A stretch of 64,000 nt of DNA from Streptomyces sp. NBC_01276. Its GTDB lineage: Bacteria > Actinomycetota > Actinomycetes > Streptomycetales > Streptomycetaceae. Position numbers and translations under genes: made by a program. Shown in pieces: positions 49,863 through 58,089 of this stretch (positions are counted from its first letter, which is position 1; every line of letters begins with the position of its first letter). The stretch spans positions 4,216,001 through 4,280,000 of the forward strand of contig NZ_CP108442.1 of NCBI RefSeq assembly GCF_041435355.1, given 5' to 3'. Below the pieces are notes generated by a model. The model saw nothing but the letters and a program-made list of their open reading frames with translations, was not told the origin of the DNA and did not search any database.

Positions 49863-51920
49863 ATGAGCTGGCTCCGGGCGCTGAAGGACACCGCCCGCTC
49901 GGGCATGACGGTGGAACGGACCCGGCTGGAGCCCCTCGCCGCGGTCCGCGCCGCCGCCGGACTCGCGCTCGTCATCGCTTTCGGGCTGGCCTTCCTGGGG
50001 CCCGGCGCGGCCGTCAGTTCCGCCTTCGGCGCCTTCATGGCCGCCATCGCCACCTTCCAGCAGAGCTGGCGCCCGCGCCCGGTGCTCGCCCTCGCCTCGG
50101 GGCTGACCCTGGCCGTCTCCACCTTCGTCGGCTATCTGGTCGGCTCCTCCACCACCGGGCTCTTCCTGCTCCTGGTCGCCGTCTGGACGTTCGTGACGGG
50201 GCTGCTCTGGGCGGCCGGGCCCACCGCCGGGATCATCGCCTCCGGCAACGTCGCGATCATGCTGGTCACGGTCACCCTGCCGACCTCCGTCGCGCAGGCC
50301 GCCGGGCACGCCGCGGTGATCGCCGCCGGAGGGGTGGTCCAGGCGCTGCTGATCGTGCTGTTCCCGGTCCGCCGCTGGGGCGACCGGCGCGACGCCCTGG
50401 CCGACGCGCTCGCCGCCGAGGCCGACTACGCCCGCCGGCTGCGGCAGGACCCGGCCGCCTCCTTCGACCCCGTACCGCTGATGAAGGCCCGGGACGCCGC
50501 CGCCGTCACCGTCCGGCAGGCCCGGCGGCGGCCGGCCGAGCTGCACGGGGCGCGGGGCCTGGCCGAGCGGATCCGGCCCGTGCTGGCCTCGCTCGCCGAC
50601 CCGGCCGTCGGGGCGCCCGCGCAGGGCCCGGCCCGGGAACGGGTGCGGGAGCTGCTCGCCGCCGCCGGGACGGTGCTGGACGCCGCCGCGCACGCGATCC
50701 GCCACGGGGACCCCGTACGGCTGCCCGCGCCGGCCCTGTCCGTGCTCAAGGCCCCCGACCTGCCCGACCTGCTCGGGGGCGCGCCGCTGCGGGCCGCGCG
50801 GCGGCTGGCCGCGCTGCTGGACGACGTCCTGGAGACGGCCGGGCCGGGGTCGGGGCCGGGGTCCGGGCGGATCGCCGACCCGGCCGAGTCGATGCTGCGG
50901 CCCACGCTGCCGGAGCTGGTGCCGCTGGTGGGGAGCGCCGTACGGGCCGAACTGCGTCCGGGGTCGCCGGTCCTGCGGCACGCCGTGCGGGTCACGGCGG
51001 TGGTCTGCGCGGGGTACCTGATCGGGAACGCGCTGCCGTTCGGGCACGCCTACTGGGCGCCGATGACCTCGGTGATGGTGATGCGGCCCGACTTCACCCA
51101 GACCTGGTCCCGGGCCGTGGCCCGGTTCGGCGGCACCCTGGTCGGGGTCTCCGTCGCGACCGCGATCGTGCAGCTGGCGCAGCCGGGGGTGTACCTGTCG
51201 GGGGCGCTCGCGGTGGTCAGCGCGGGGCTGATGTACGCCCTGATGCGCACCGGGTACGCCGTCGCGCAGGTCTTCGTATCGGCCTACGTGGTCTTCCTGC
51301 TCGGCATGGGCGGCGTCCGCTGGGACCAGACCGTCCCCGACCGGATCGCCCTCACCCTGATCGGCGGGGTCCTGGCGATGGTGGCGTACGCCGTCTACCC
51401 GGCCTGGGAGACCCCGCGGCTGCGGACGCGCCTCGCCGACTGGCTGGCGGCCGTAGGACGGTACGCGGCCGCCGTGCTCGGGCAGTACGCCGATCCGGCC
51501 GGGGCCCGGCGGGCCGACGTGCGGGAGGCGCTGCTGGCGTCCCGGGACGCCCGGGTCGCCTGGCAGGAGGCGCTCGTGCGGGCGGCGGGGGAGCCGGTGC
51601 GGCACCGGGGGCTGTCCCGTGCGGCCGCCGACGGGGCGGGGGACGCCCTGGCGGCGCTGGGCCGCCACGCGATGCTGTGGGAGGCCCACCTGCCGGACCG
51701 GACCCAGGCGCCGGTGCCGGGGGCGGCGGAGCTGGCGCGGGCCCTGCGCGAGGCGACCGAGGCGGGGGCGAGGGCGGTGCGGGAGCGGCGGGTCCCGGAG
51801 TGGGAAGGGGTCCGCGGACTGCTGCCCGACGGGAACGCCCCGGAAGCAGCCGTTCTGCGCGGGGCCGGGGAGCAGCTCCTGGAGGCGCTGGACGAGGTGT
51901 CCGAGGCGCTGCGCCCGTAG
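49863..51920 (+). CDS. FUSC/aromatic acid exporter-type membrane protein
   Basis: The 685-residue protein has two membrane blocks: about six helices in residues 28-170 (AAGLALVIAFGLAFLGPGAA to VVQALLIVLFPVRRWG), a cytosolic region, and a second block at about 380-520 (VTAVVCAGYLIGNALPFGHA, YWAPMTSVMVMRPDFTQTW). The second includes the FUSC signature around YWAPMT. Such proteins export aromatic or hydrophobic acids. The gene is probably leaderless and controlled from the 11-bp repeats. Confidence 0.8.
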   Translation: MSWLRALKDTARSGMTVERTRLEPLAAVRAAAGLALVIAFGLAFLGPGAAVSSAFGAFMAAIATFQQSWRPRPVLALASGLTLAVSTFVGYLVGSSTTGLFLLLVAVWTFVTGLLWAAGPTAGIIASGNVAIMLVTVTLPTSVAQAAGHAAVIAAGGVVQALLIVLFPVRRWGDRRDALADALAAEADYARRLRQDPAASFDPVPLMKARDAAAVTVRQARRRPAELHGARGLAERIRPVLASLADPAVGAPAQGPARERVRELLAAAGTVLDAAAHAIRHGDPVRLPAPALSVLKAPDLPDLLGGAPLRAARRLAALLDDVLETAGPGSGPGSGRIADPAESMLRPTLPELVPLVGSAVRAELRPGSPVLRHAVRVTAVVCAGYLIGNALPFGHAYWAPMTSVMVMRPDFTQTWSRAVARFGGTLVGVSVATAIVQLAQPGVYLSGALAVVSAGLMYALMRTGYAVAQVFVSAYVVFLLGMGGVRWDQTVPDRIALTLIGGVLAMVAYAVYPAWETPRLRTRLADWLAAVGRYAAAVLGQYADPAGARRADVREALLASRDARVAWQEALVRAAGEPVRHRGLSRAAADGAGDALAALGRHAMLWEAHLPDRTQAPVPGAAELARALREATEAGARAVRERRVPEWEGVRGLLPDGNAPEAAVLRGAGEQLLEALDEVSEALRP

Positions 51921-51950
51921 AAAGTGATCAACAGTGACCGGTGCGGCACC

Positions 51951-51972
51951 GCGCGTGCACGTGCATCTGCCC
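51951..51972. promoter_or_regulatory. TGCACGTGCA site 1, upstream of the DUF397 gene
   Basis: The 10-bp palindrome at 51956-51965 lies about 40-50 bp upstream of a TATGAT -10-like box (51996-52001). The surrounding 22 bp are identical, in inverted orientation, to 53051-53072. Confidence 0.55.
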
Positions 51973-52038
51973 ATGCAGGCGCTGATGAACACAGCTATGA
52001 TCCGGTGGAGTTGACATCTGCACTATCGGGGGCTTCCT

Positions 52039-52284
52039 GTGGACCACGCGTACAACGGGATGGCAGCTGCAGAACTCGCTTCCTTGTATGAGCTGACCTG
52101 GCAGAAGAGCAGACACAGCAACTCGCAGGGATCCTGCGTGGAGTTCGCCAGACTGCCCGGCGGCGACGTCGCCATGCGCAATTCGCGCTTTCCCGACGGA
52201 CCGGCGCTCGTGTACACGCCCGCCGAGATCGAGGCGCTGCTGCTGGGTGTCAAGGACGGGGAGTTCGATCATCTGATCGGCTGA
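52039..52284 (+). CDS. DUF397 domain protein
   Basis: GTG 52039 gives 81 residues. The DUF397 core is clear: TWQKSRHSNSQGSCVEFARL, then VAMRNSRFPDGPALVYTPAE. Streptomycete DUF397 proteins are usually paired with XRE-DUF5753 regulators and act as their partners or toxin-antitoxin-like modulators in development. Here the XRE partner is at 53263-54123, with the anti-sigma-like gene between them, convergent to this one. Confidence 0.9.
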   Translation: MDHAYNGMAAAELASLYELTWQKSRHSNSQGSCVEFARLPGGDVAMRNSRFPDGPALVYTPAEIEALLLGVKDGEFDHLIG

Positions 52285-52309
52285 CGGAACAGCGCACGCA
52301 ATCGAGTCA

Positions 52310-52319
52310 TGCACGTGCA
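52310..52319. promoter_or_regulatory. TGCACGTGCA site 2, in the convergent gap
   Basis: A third copy of the 10-bp palindrome lies between the DUF397 stop and the hairpin at 52320-52356. Being downstream of both genes, it is not an obvious promoter operator. Confidence 0.4.
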
Positions 52320-52356
52320 CTGGCCGGGACTGATCGAAACGATCAACCCCGGCCAG
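52320..52356. terminator. Bidirectional hairpin between DUF397 and ATP-binding genes
   Basis: CTGGCCGGG-x-x-TGATCG, an AAA loop and the complement CGATCA-x-x-CCCGGCCAG form a long stem in the gap between convergent genes. Confidence 0.65.
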
Positions 52357-52408
52357 TTGTCCTGTTCGTGACGTTGTGTCCCCCGTCGGCGCGAACCCCT
52401 CGGGAGGG

Positions 52409-52918
52409 TCAGTCCTGGAGCATGAAGAGCGCCCAGACGACCTTGCCGGTCAGTCTGCCCGCGAGCGGGTGCCAGCCCCAGTTGTCGCTGTAGGCGTCCA
52501 CGAGGAACAGCCCGCGCCCGGACTCCAGGTCGCAGTTCTCGTCCGTCCGCTCCGGTGCGAACGCGCCGCCCGGCCGCTCCTCGCTGGGGTCGCGCACCGC
52601 GCACACCAGCCGGGTGCTCCACCGCATCAGGTGCAGCCGCACGGATCCCTCGGGCTCCCCGGCGCAGCCCCGCGCGTCGTCGGGCAGGGCGTGCCGCAGC
52701 GCGTTGGTGACGAGTTCGGACACGACCAGGGAGACGTCGTCGAAGCGGTCGTCCAGGTCCCACTGGGACAGGGTGGACCGGGTGAACGAGCGGGCCCCGC
52801 GCACCGCCTCGAAGCGGGCGGGCAGGGCGCAGGAGGCGGACCCGGAGACAGCCGTGGGGTCGACCGGGGGCAGCCCCTGCCGTAACGGCTCTAGCACGGT
52901 CGATCCATTCGTCCCCAT
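52409..52918 (-). CDS. ATP-binding anti-sigma-factor-like protein (HATPase_c)
   Basis: ATG 52918, after GGGAG, gives 169 residues. GHKL ATPase boxes are visible: VSLVVSELVTNALRHALPDD (N box), VCAVRDPSEERPG (G1 region) and LESGRGLFLVDAYSDNWGWH (G2). This family of SpoIIAB/RsbW-like proteins is abundant next to DUF397/XRE genes in streptomycetes. It is divergent from the XRE gene across site 3. Target sigma factor unknown. Confidence 0.85.
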   Translation of the reverse strand: MGTNGSTVLEPLRQGLPPVDPTAVSGSASCALPARFEAVRGARSFTRSTLSQWDLDDRFDDVSLVVSELVTNALRHALPDDARGCAGEPEGSVRLHLMRWSTRLVCAVRDPSEERPGGAFAPERTDENCDLESGRGLFLVDAYSDNWGWHPLAGRLTGKVVWALFMLQD

Positions 52919-53050
52919 GCGAGGCACTCCCGGGATTCGCGGACGGCGCGGCGGCTTTGTCCGAAGAGAACTGCGGGGTGGGTCCGGCGCCGGCGCGAAG
53001 AGCACGCAGGTGCGCGGCACCATCGTTCCGAATGGCGAAGCCGGATGCAA

Positions 53051-53072
53051 GGGCAGATGCACGTGCACGCGC
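53051..53072. promoter_or_regulatory. TGCACGTGCA site 3, between the divergent ATP-binding and XRE genes
   Basis: Inverted copy of the 22-bp block at 51951-51972; the palindrome itself is at 53058-53067. It lies 133 bp upstream of the ATP-binding gene start and 191 bp before the XRE gene start. Confidence 0.55.
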
Positions 53073-53262
53073 CGGACCTGTCCACTCCCGTGACGGTTCT
53101 TGCTCATTTCTTCCTACGCATACTTACGGACTTCTTTTCCGGGACGCCGGATTCCGTTACAGAACGAGTACGGTCCGATGCGTTTTGGTGGCAGACTCTC
53201 GCACCGGGGTACGGGGCCCACGACGCACACGCGCAGACATTGCGATGGGGAGGGCAGGACTA

Positions 53263-54123
53263 GTGACCGCAGAAGCCAGCGGTTCCGTGGTGCGCCGCAT
53301 CCTCCTGGGCTCACAGCTCAGGCGACTCCGAGAATCCCGCGGCATCACCCGTGAGGCGGCCGGCTACTCGATCCGCGCATCCGAATCGAAGATCAGCCGC
53401 TTGGAGTTGGGAAGGGTGAGCTTCAAGGCCAGGGACGTCGAAGACCTCCTGACGCTCTACGGGGTCACGGACGGCGCGGAGCGCGAGTCCCTGCTGGGGC
53501 TGGTCCGGGAGGCCAACGCGGCGGGCTGGTGGCACAGTTACGGCGACGTGCTGCCGGGATGGTTCCAGACGTACGTCGGACTGGAGGGCGCGGCCTCCCT
53601 CATCCGCATCTACGAGGTGCAGTTCATCCACGGCCTGCTCCAGACGGAGGCGTACGCGCACGCCGTCGTCCAGCGCGGCATGCCCGGCGCGGGCGCCGCC
53701 GAGATCGACCGCCGCGTGGCGCTGCGCCTGGAGCGCCAGAAGGTCCTGGTCTCCGAGAACGCGCCGGTCTTCCACGCCGTCCTCGACGAGGCCGCGCTGC
53801 GCCGCCCCTACGGCGACCGCGACGTGATGCGCGGGCAGTTGGAACACCTGATCGATATCAGCCAGCGGCCCAACGTGCACCTCCAGGTGATGCCCTTCTC
53901 CTTCGGCGGGCACGCGGGCGAGAGCGGAGCCTTCACCCTGCTGCGCTTCCCCGAGTCCGACCTCCAGGACATCGTCTATCTGGAACAGCTCACCAGTGCC
54001 CTCTACCTGGACAAAGAAGAGGAAGTGGGGCAGTACTCGCGGGCGATGGAGCGACTCCAGGCCGATTGTCCAGACCCTGACAAGACGCGTGATCTCCTGC
54101 GTGGACTGCTCCAACTGTCTTGA
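53263..54123 (+). CDS. XRE regulator with DUF5753 domain
   Basis: GTG 53263, after GGGGAGGG, gives 286 residues. The HTH (QLRRLRESRGITREAAGYSI, RASESKISRLELGRVSFKAR) is followed by a DUF5753 region (IRIYEVQFIHGLLQTEAYAH; GDRDVMRGQLEHLIDISQRP, VHLQVMPFSFGGHAG). This is the standard WhiJ/AbaA-ORFA type that controls development together with a DUF397 partner. The palindrome sites around it are candidate autoregulatory targets. Confidence 0.9.
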   Translation: MTAEASGSVVRRILLGSQLRRLRESRGITREAAGYSIRASESKISRLELGRVSFKARDVEDLLTLYGVTDGAERESLLGLVREANAAGWWHSYGDVLPGWFQTYVGLEGAASLIRIYEVQFIHGLLQTEAYAHAVVQRGMPGAGAAEIDRRVALRLERQKVLVSENAPVFHAVLDEAALRRPYGDRDVMRGQLEHLIDISQRPNVHLQVMPFSFGGHAGESGAFTLLRFPESDLQDIVYLEQLTSALYLDKEEEVGQYSRAMERLQADCPDPDKTRDLLRGLLQLS

Positions 54124-54213
54124 TCCGCACGTACTATGACGTCTGATCAGTGCATGACTGACCGATCGGTCTCCGGTGCAGCGCACGGGTGCGCGCTCGC
54201 AGTAAGGGATGGC

Positions 54214-55671
54214 ATGTCGATATTCACCGACCTGGCTCACCAGTACATCGACGGCGAATGGCTGGCCGGCACCGGTTCGTGGGACATCATCGACGTCAAC
54301 CCGTACAACGGGGAGAAGCTCGCGGCCATCACGGTGGCCACGGTCGAGCAGGTGGACCGGGCCTACCGCGCGGCCGAGCGGGCCCAGCGCGACTGGGCGG
54401 CCACCAGCCCCTACGCGAGACGCACCGTCCTCGAACGCGCCCTGCGCATCACCGAGGAACGCCACAAGGAGATCGTCGAGGCGATGATCGACGAGCTCGG
54501 CGGGACCCGTCCCAAGGCCGAGTACGAGGTCCACCTCGCGATGGAGTTCCTGCGCGAGGCGATCCAGCTGGCCGTCCGCCCCGAGGGCCGCATCCTGCCC
54601 TCGCCGGTCGCGGGCAAGGAGAACCGGGTCCAGCGCCTCCCGGTCGGGGTCGTCGCCGTGATCAGCCCCTTCAACTTCCCCTTCCTGGTCACCATGAAGT
54701 CGGTCGCCCCGGCGCTGGCGCTGGGCAACGCCGTCCTGATCAAGCCGAACCAGAACGCCCCGGTCGCGGGCGGCGGGATCATCGCCAAGATCTTCGAGGA
54801 CGCGGGGCTGCCCGCCGGACTCCTCAACGTCCTGGTCACCGACATCGCCGAGATAGGCGACGCGATCCTCACCCACCCCGTCCCGAAGGTCATCTCCTTC
54901 GCCGGGTCCGACCGCACCGGCCGGCACGTCGGCGCCGTCGCCGCCCGCCACTTCAAGCGGACCGTCCTGGAACTGAGCGGCAACAGTGCCCTCGTCGTCC
55001 TCGACGACGCCGACGTCGACTACGCGGTGGACGCGGCCGTCTTCAGCCGCTTCGTCTTCCAGGGCCAGGTCTGCATGGCCGCCAACCGGATCCTCGTCGA
55101 CGCCTCCGTGGCCGAGGAGTTCACGGAGAAGTTCACCGCCCGGGTCCGCGCCCTGAAGACCGGCGACCCCCGCGAGGCCGACACCCACATCGGCCCGCTG
55201 ATCAACTCCTTCCAGGCCGACGCCCTGACCGCGCTCGTGGACCGCGCCGTCGAATCGGGCGCCCGGGCGCTCGTCCGCGGGTCTACGCGCGGCAACCTCG
55301 TGGAACCGACCGTCCTGGCCGGACTCCCCGAGGACTCCCCCCTGCTGGGCCAGGAGATCTTCGGCCCCGTGGCCCTGCTGGTGGTCTTCGACGGCGAGGA
55401 GGAGGCCGTGCGCATGACCAACGCCACCCCCTACGGGCTGAGCGGGGCCGTGCACACGCGGGACGTCGAGCGCGGCGTCCGCTTCGCGCAGCGCATCGAG
55501 ACCGGAATGATCCACGTCAACGACTCCACCATCGGCGACGAGCCGCTGACCGCCTTCGGCGGCGAGAAGGCCTCGGGCCTGGGCCGCCTCGGCGGCGAGG
55601 CCACGGTGGAGGCCTTCACCACCCAGAAGTGGATCTCGGTCCAGCACGGCCGGACGAACTTTCCGTTCTAG
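54214..55671 (+). CDS. Aldehyde dehydrogenase
   Basis: ATG 54214, after AAGGGATGG, gives 485 residues. NAD-dependent ALDH features are ISPFNFPFLVTMKSVAPALA, LIKPNQNAP, FAGSDRTGRHVG, Glu253 in VLELSGN, catalytic Cys287 in FQGQVCMAAN, and GQEIFGPVALLVVFD. The sequence pattern (YIDGEWLAGTGSWDIIDVNP) is close to benzaldehyde-dehydrogenase-like members. It oxidises an aldehyde to the acid; the substrate is unknown. Confidence 0.92.
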   Translation: MSIFTDLAHQYIDGEWLAGTGSWDIIDVNPYNGEKLAAITVATVEQVDRAYRAAERAQRDWAATSPYARRTVLERALRITEERHKEIVEAMIDELGGTRPKAEYEVHLAMEFLREAIQLAVRPEGRILPSPVAGKENRVQRLPVGVVAVISPFNFPFLVTMKSVAPALALGNAVLIKPNQNAPVAGGGIIAKIFEDAGLPAGLLNVLVTDIAEIGDAILTHPVPKVISFAGSDRTGRHVGAVAARHFKRTVLELSGNSALVVLDDADVDYAVDAAVFSRFVFQGQVCMAANRILVDASVAEEFTEKFTARVRALKTGDPREADTHIGPLINSFQADALTALVDRAVESGARALVRGSTRGNLVEPTVLAGLPEDSPLLGQEIFGPVALLVVFDGEEEAVRMTNATPYGLSGAVHTRDVERGVRFAQRIETGMIHVNDSTIGDEPLTAFGGEKASGLGRLGGEATVEAFTTQKWISVQHGRTNFPF

Positions 55672-55778
55672 GGCCCCAAAGAGGACACGCCCTGACCGCA
55701 TTGCTCCGTAGCGTGGTTCCCGTCAGCAGGAAAGACAAGCGACGCGGGAAGAACCCCCCACGGAAAAGGCGGTCGGTC

Positions 55779-56288
55779 ATGGCTCACCCCACCGAAGAGA
55801 TCCCCGGCGACGAGCGCGGCACGCTCCTCCTCTTCGTCGAGAACCAGCGCGAGGCGCTGCGGCAGGCGGCCCGCGGGCTGACGGAGGAGCAGGCCGCGAG
55901 CCGTCCCACCGCGAGCGAGCTGTCGTTGTCCGGGCTGGTCAAGCACGCGGCCGAGGTGGAACTGAACTGGCTGCGGATGGCCCAGGGCAAGCCGAACGAG
56001 CACGGGCGGGCCCCCCAGGACTGGCACGAGGGCTTCCGGCTGACCGAGGACGAGACCACCGCCTCGGCGCTCGCCTTCTGGGACGGGGTCAAGGAGGAGA
56101 CGGACGCCTTCGTCGCGTCCGTGCCCAGCCTGGACGACTCGTTCCCGCTCCCGCCGGCGCCCTGGTTCCCCGACGCCGAGGTCTCGATCCGCTGGATGCT
56201 GCTGCACCTGGTGCGCGAGTTCGCCCGGCACGCGGGCCACGCGGACATCATCCGGGAGTCCCTGGACGGCACGAAGGCGATGGGCTAG
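55779..56288 (+). CDS. DinB-family protein (DUF664)
   Basis: ATG 55779 gives 169 residues. The four-helix DinB fold shows LSGLVKHAAEVELNWLRMAQ and WMLLHLVREFARHAGHADII, whose His residues are the expected metal ligands. These bacillithiol/mycothiol-transferase-like proteins often handle thiol conjugation or stress. It ends just before the TipA promoter. Confidence 0.85.
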   Translation: MAHPTEEIPGDERGTLLLFVENQREALRQAARGLTEEQAASRPTASELSLSGLVKHAAEVELNWLRMAQGKPNEHGRAPQDWHEGFRLTEDETTASALAFWDGVKEETDAFVASVPSLDDSFPLPPAPWFPDAEVSIRWMLLHLVREFARHAGHADIIRESLDGTKAMG

Positions 56289-56309
56289 CCGGTCCGTCCG
56301 CGAACGGAC

Positions 56310-56340
56310 TTGCACCTCACGCGGCGTGAGGAACCACAGT
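56310..56340 (+). promoter_or_regulatory. MerR-type tipA promoter with operator dyad
   Basis: TTGCAC (-35, 56310-56315), a perfect dyad CCTCACG-CGG-CGTGAGG at 56315-56331, then CACAGT (-10) at a 19-bp spacing, the long spacing used by MerR regulators. The block looks very like the known S. lividans tipA promoter. Confidence 0.85.
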
Positions 56341-56371
56341 GGAGGGCGTACCCAACCAGAGGGGCGGAAAG

Positions 56372-57130
56372 ATGGGCTACTCCGTGGGCCAGGTCGCCGG
56401 TTTCGCCGGGGTGACGGTGCGCACCCTGCACCACTACGACGAGATCGGTCTGCTCTCCCCGAGCGGGCGCAGCGGGGCGGGGCACCGGCGGTACGACGAC
56501 GCCGACCTCGACCGGCTGCAGCGGATCCTGTTCTACCGGGAGCTCGGCTTCCCGCTCGAAGAGGTCGCGGTCCTGCTGGACGATCCGGAATCGGACCCGA
56601 GGGAGCACCTGCGCCGGCAGCACGCCCTCCTGACCGAACGGATCGCCCGGCTCCAGCAGATGGCCAAGGCCGTTGAGCACGCCATGGAGGCGAAGAAGAT
56701 GGGCATCAACCTCACGCCCGAGGAGAGGTTCGAGGTCTTCGGGGACAAGGACCCCGAGCAGTACCGGGAAGAGGCCGAGCAGCGCTGGGGCCACACCGAC
56801 TCCTACGCCGAGTCGCAGCGCCGGGCCGCCTCGTACACCAAGGCCGACTGGCAGCGGATGCAGGACGAGGTCGCCGACTGGAGCGCCCGGTACGCCGCGC
56901 TGATGGAGTCCGGTGAGCCGTCCGAGGGCGGGGCCGCGATGGACATGGCCGAGGAGCACCGCCTGCACATCACGCGGTGGTTCTACGACTGCCCGTACGA
57001 GATGCACACCTGCCTCGGCGACATGTACGTCTCGGACGAGCGCTTCAAGGCCTTCTACGACGGGATGCGGCCGGGCCTCGCGGAGCACCTGAGGGACGCG
57101 ATCACGGCCAACGCCGTGCGCAGGGTGTAA
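56372..57130 (+). CDS. tipA: TipA-type MerR regulator (thiopeptide sensor)
   Basis: ATG 56372 after a GGAAAG site gives 252 residues, the length of TipAL. Residues 1-70 are the MerR HTH (YSVGQVAGFAGVTVRTLHHY), then a coiled coil, then the TipAS domain from about residue 110 (ERFEVFGDKDPEQYREEAEQ; YDCPYEMHTCLGDMYVSDER). Cys207 and Cys214 are both present; Cys214 is the residue that binds thiopeptides covalently in TipAL. It activates its own promoter and multidrug-type responses. An internal start at Met110 would give TipAS. Confidence 0.92.
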   Translation: MGYSVGQVAGFAGVTVRTLHHYDEIGLLSPSGRSGAGHRRYDDADLDRLQRILFYRELGFPLEEVAVLLDDPESDPREHLRRQHALLTERIARLQQMAKAVEHAMEAKKMGINLTPEERFEVFGDKDPEQYREEAEQRWGHTDSYAESQRRAASYTKADWQRMQDEVADWSARYAALMESGEPSEGGAAMDMAEEHRLHITRWFYDCPYEMHTCLGDMYVSDERFKAFYDGMRPGLAEHLRDAITANAVRRV

Positions 57131-57165
57131 CCGCTCCGTCGCCGTGCGGTGGCCGCGATCTCGCT

Positions 57166-57208
57166 CACACGACCCCCTCCGGGCCTGGAACCCGGCGGGG
57201 GTCGTGTG
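57166..57208 (+). terminator. Terminator after tipA
   Basis: CACACGACCCCC-x-CCGGG and its complement, with a 7-nt loop, form a long stem 35 bp after the tipA stop. Confidence 0.75.
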
Positions 57209-57281
57209 CGTTGATAATTGAGACCAGCTTCTTGTCGCCCCCCACCGCCGACACCCCCTGATCCAGGAGAGCCCGGAACTC

Positions 57282-58007
57282 GTGTACACGCTTGCGCTCG
57301 GCCCTGAGTGGCTGTCCCCGGAGTACCTGATCGGGCATTTCGGCCTGATCGGCATCCTGGTCATCGTTTTCGCGGAGTCCGGCCTCTTCGCGTTCCTGCC
57401 CGGCGACTCCCTGCTCTTCACGGCGGGCCTGTTCGTCGCGAGCGGTGACATCAGCCAGCCGCTGTGGGTGGTCTGCACGCTGATCGTGGCCGCCGCGGTC
57501 ATCGGCGACCAGGTGGGCTACCTGATCGGAAAGTTCTTCGGCCCGAAGCTCTTCAACCGGCCGAACAGCAAGGTCTTCAAGCGCGAGAACCTCGACGCCG
57601 CGCACGAGTTCATGGAGAAGCACGGTCCCAAGGCGATCGTGCTGGCCCGTTTCGTGCCGATCATCCGCACCTTCGCCCCGATGGTCGCGGGCGCCGGCGC
57701 GATGAAGTACCGGACCTTCCTGACCTTCAACGTCATCGGCGGCATCGCCTGGGGCGCGGGCGTCACCTGCCTCGGCTACCAGCTCGGCCAGTTCGAGGTC
57801 ATCAAGAACAACGTCGAGCCGATCTTCATCGGCATCGTGCTGATCTCCGTCATCCCGGTGGTCTTCGAGGTGATGAAGTCCCGCAAGGAGAAGGCGAAGG
57901 CCGCCGCGCAGGCCCCCGCGGCCCCGTACGGCGCTCCCGCGGCTCCGTACGGCGCCCCGGAGGAGCCGCAGGCCCCCGGTCAGCGCGGGCGGCACGCCAA
58001 GCGCTAG
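57282..58007 (+). CDS. DedA-family membrane protein
   Basis: GTG 57282 gives 241 residues with about five membrane helices. DedA landmarks are FAESGLFAFLPGDSLLFTAG, GDQVGYLIGKFFGPKLFNR and ARFVPIIRTFAPMVAGAGAM, shown here shortened. The C-terminal tail has APYGAP repeats. DedA proteins are lipid-scramblase-like transporters (undecaprenyl phosphate recycling) needed for envelope homeostasis. Confidence 0.9.
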   Translation: MYTLALGPEWLSPEYLIGHFGLIGILVIVFAESGLFAFLPGDSLLFTAGLFVASGDISQPLWVVCTLIVAAAVIGDQVGYLIGKFFGPKLFNRPNSKVFKRENLDAAHEFMEKHGPKAIVLARFVPIIRTFAPMVAGAGAMKYRTFLTFNVIGGIAWGAGVTCLGYQLGQFEVIKNNVEPIFIGIVLISVIPVVFEVMKSRKEKAKAAAQAPAAPYGAPAAPYGAPEEPQAPGQRGRHAKR

Positions 58008-58030
58008 ACGGCCCGCCACGGCCCCTCGTA

Positions 58031-58060
58031 CGCCCCGGAGACCAGGTGTCCCCGGGGCGT
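58031..58060. terminator. Convergent hairpin terminator after dedA
   Basis: CGCCCCGG and its complement CCGGGGCG, with a 13-nt loop and following TT, lie between the two convergent genes. Confidence 0.6.
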
Positions 58061-58089
58061 TCGCGTACCCGGGGACGTTTCCCGCGGGC

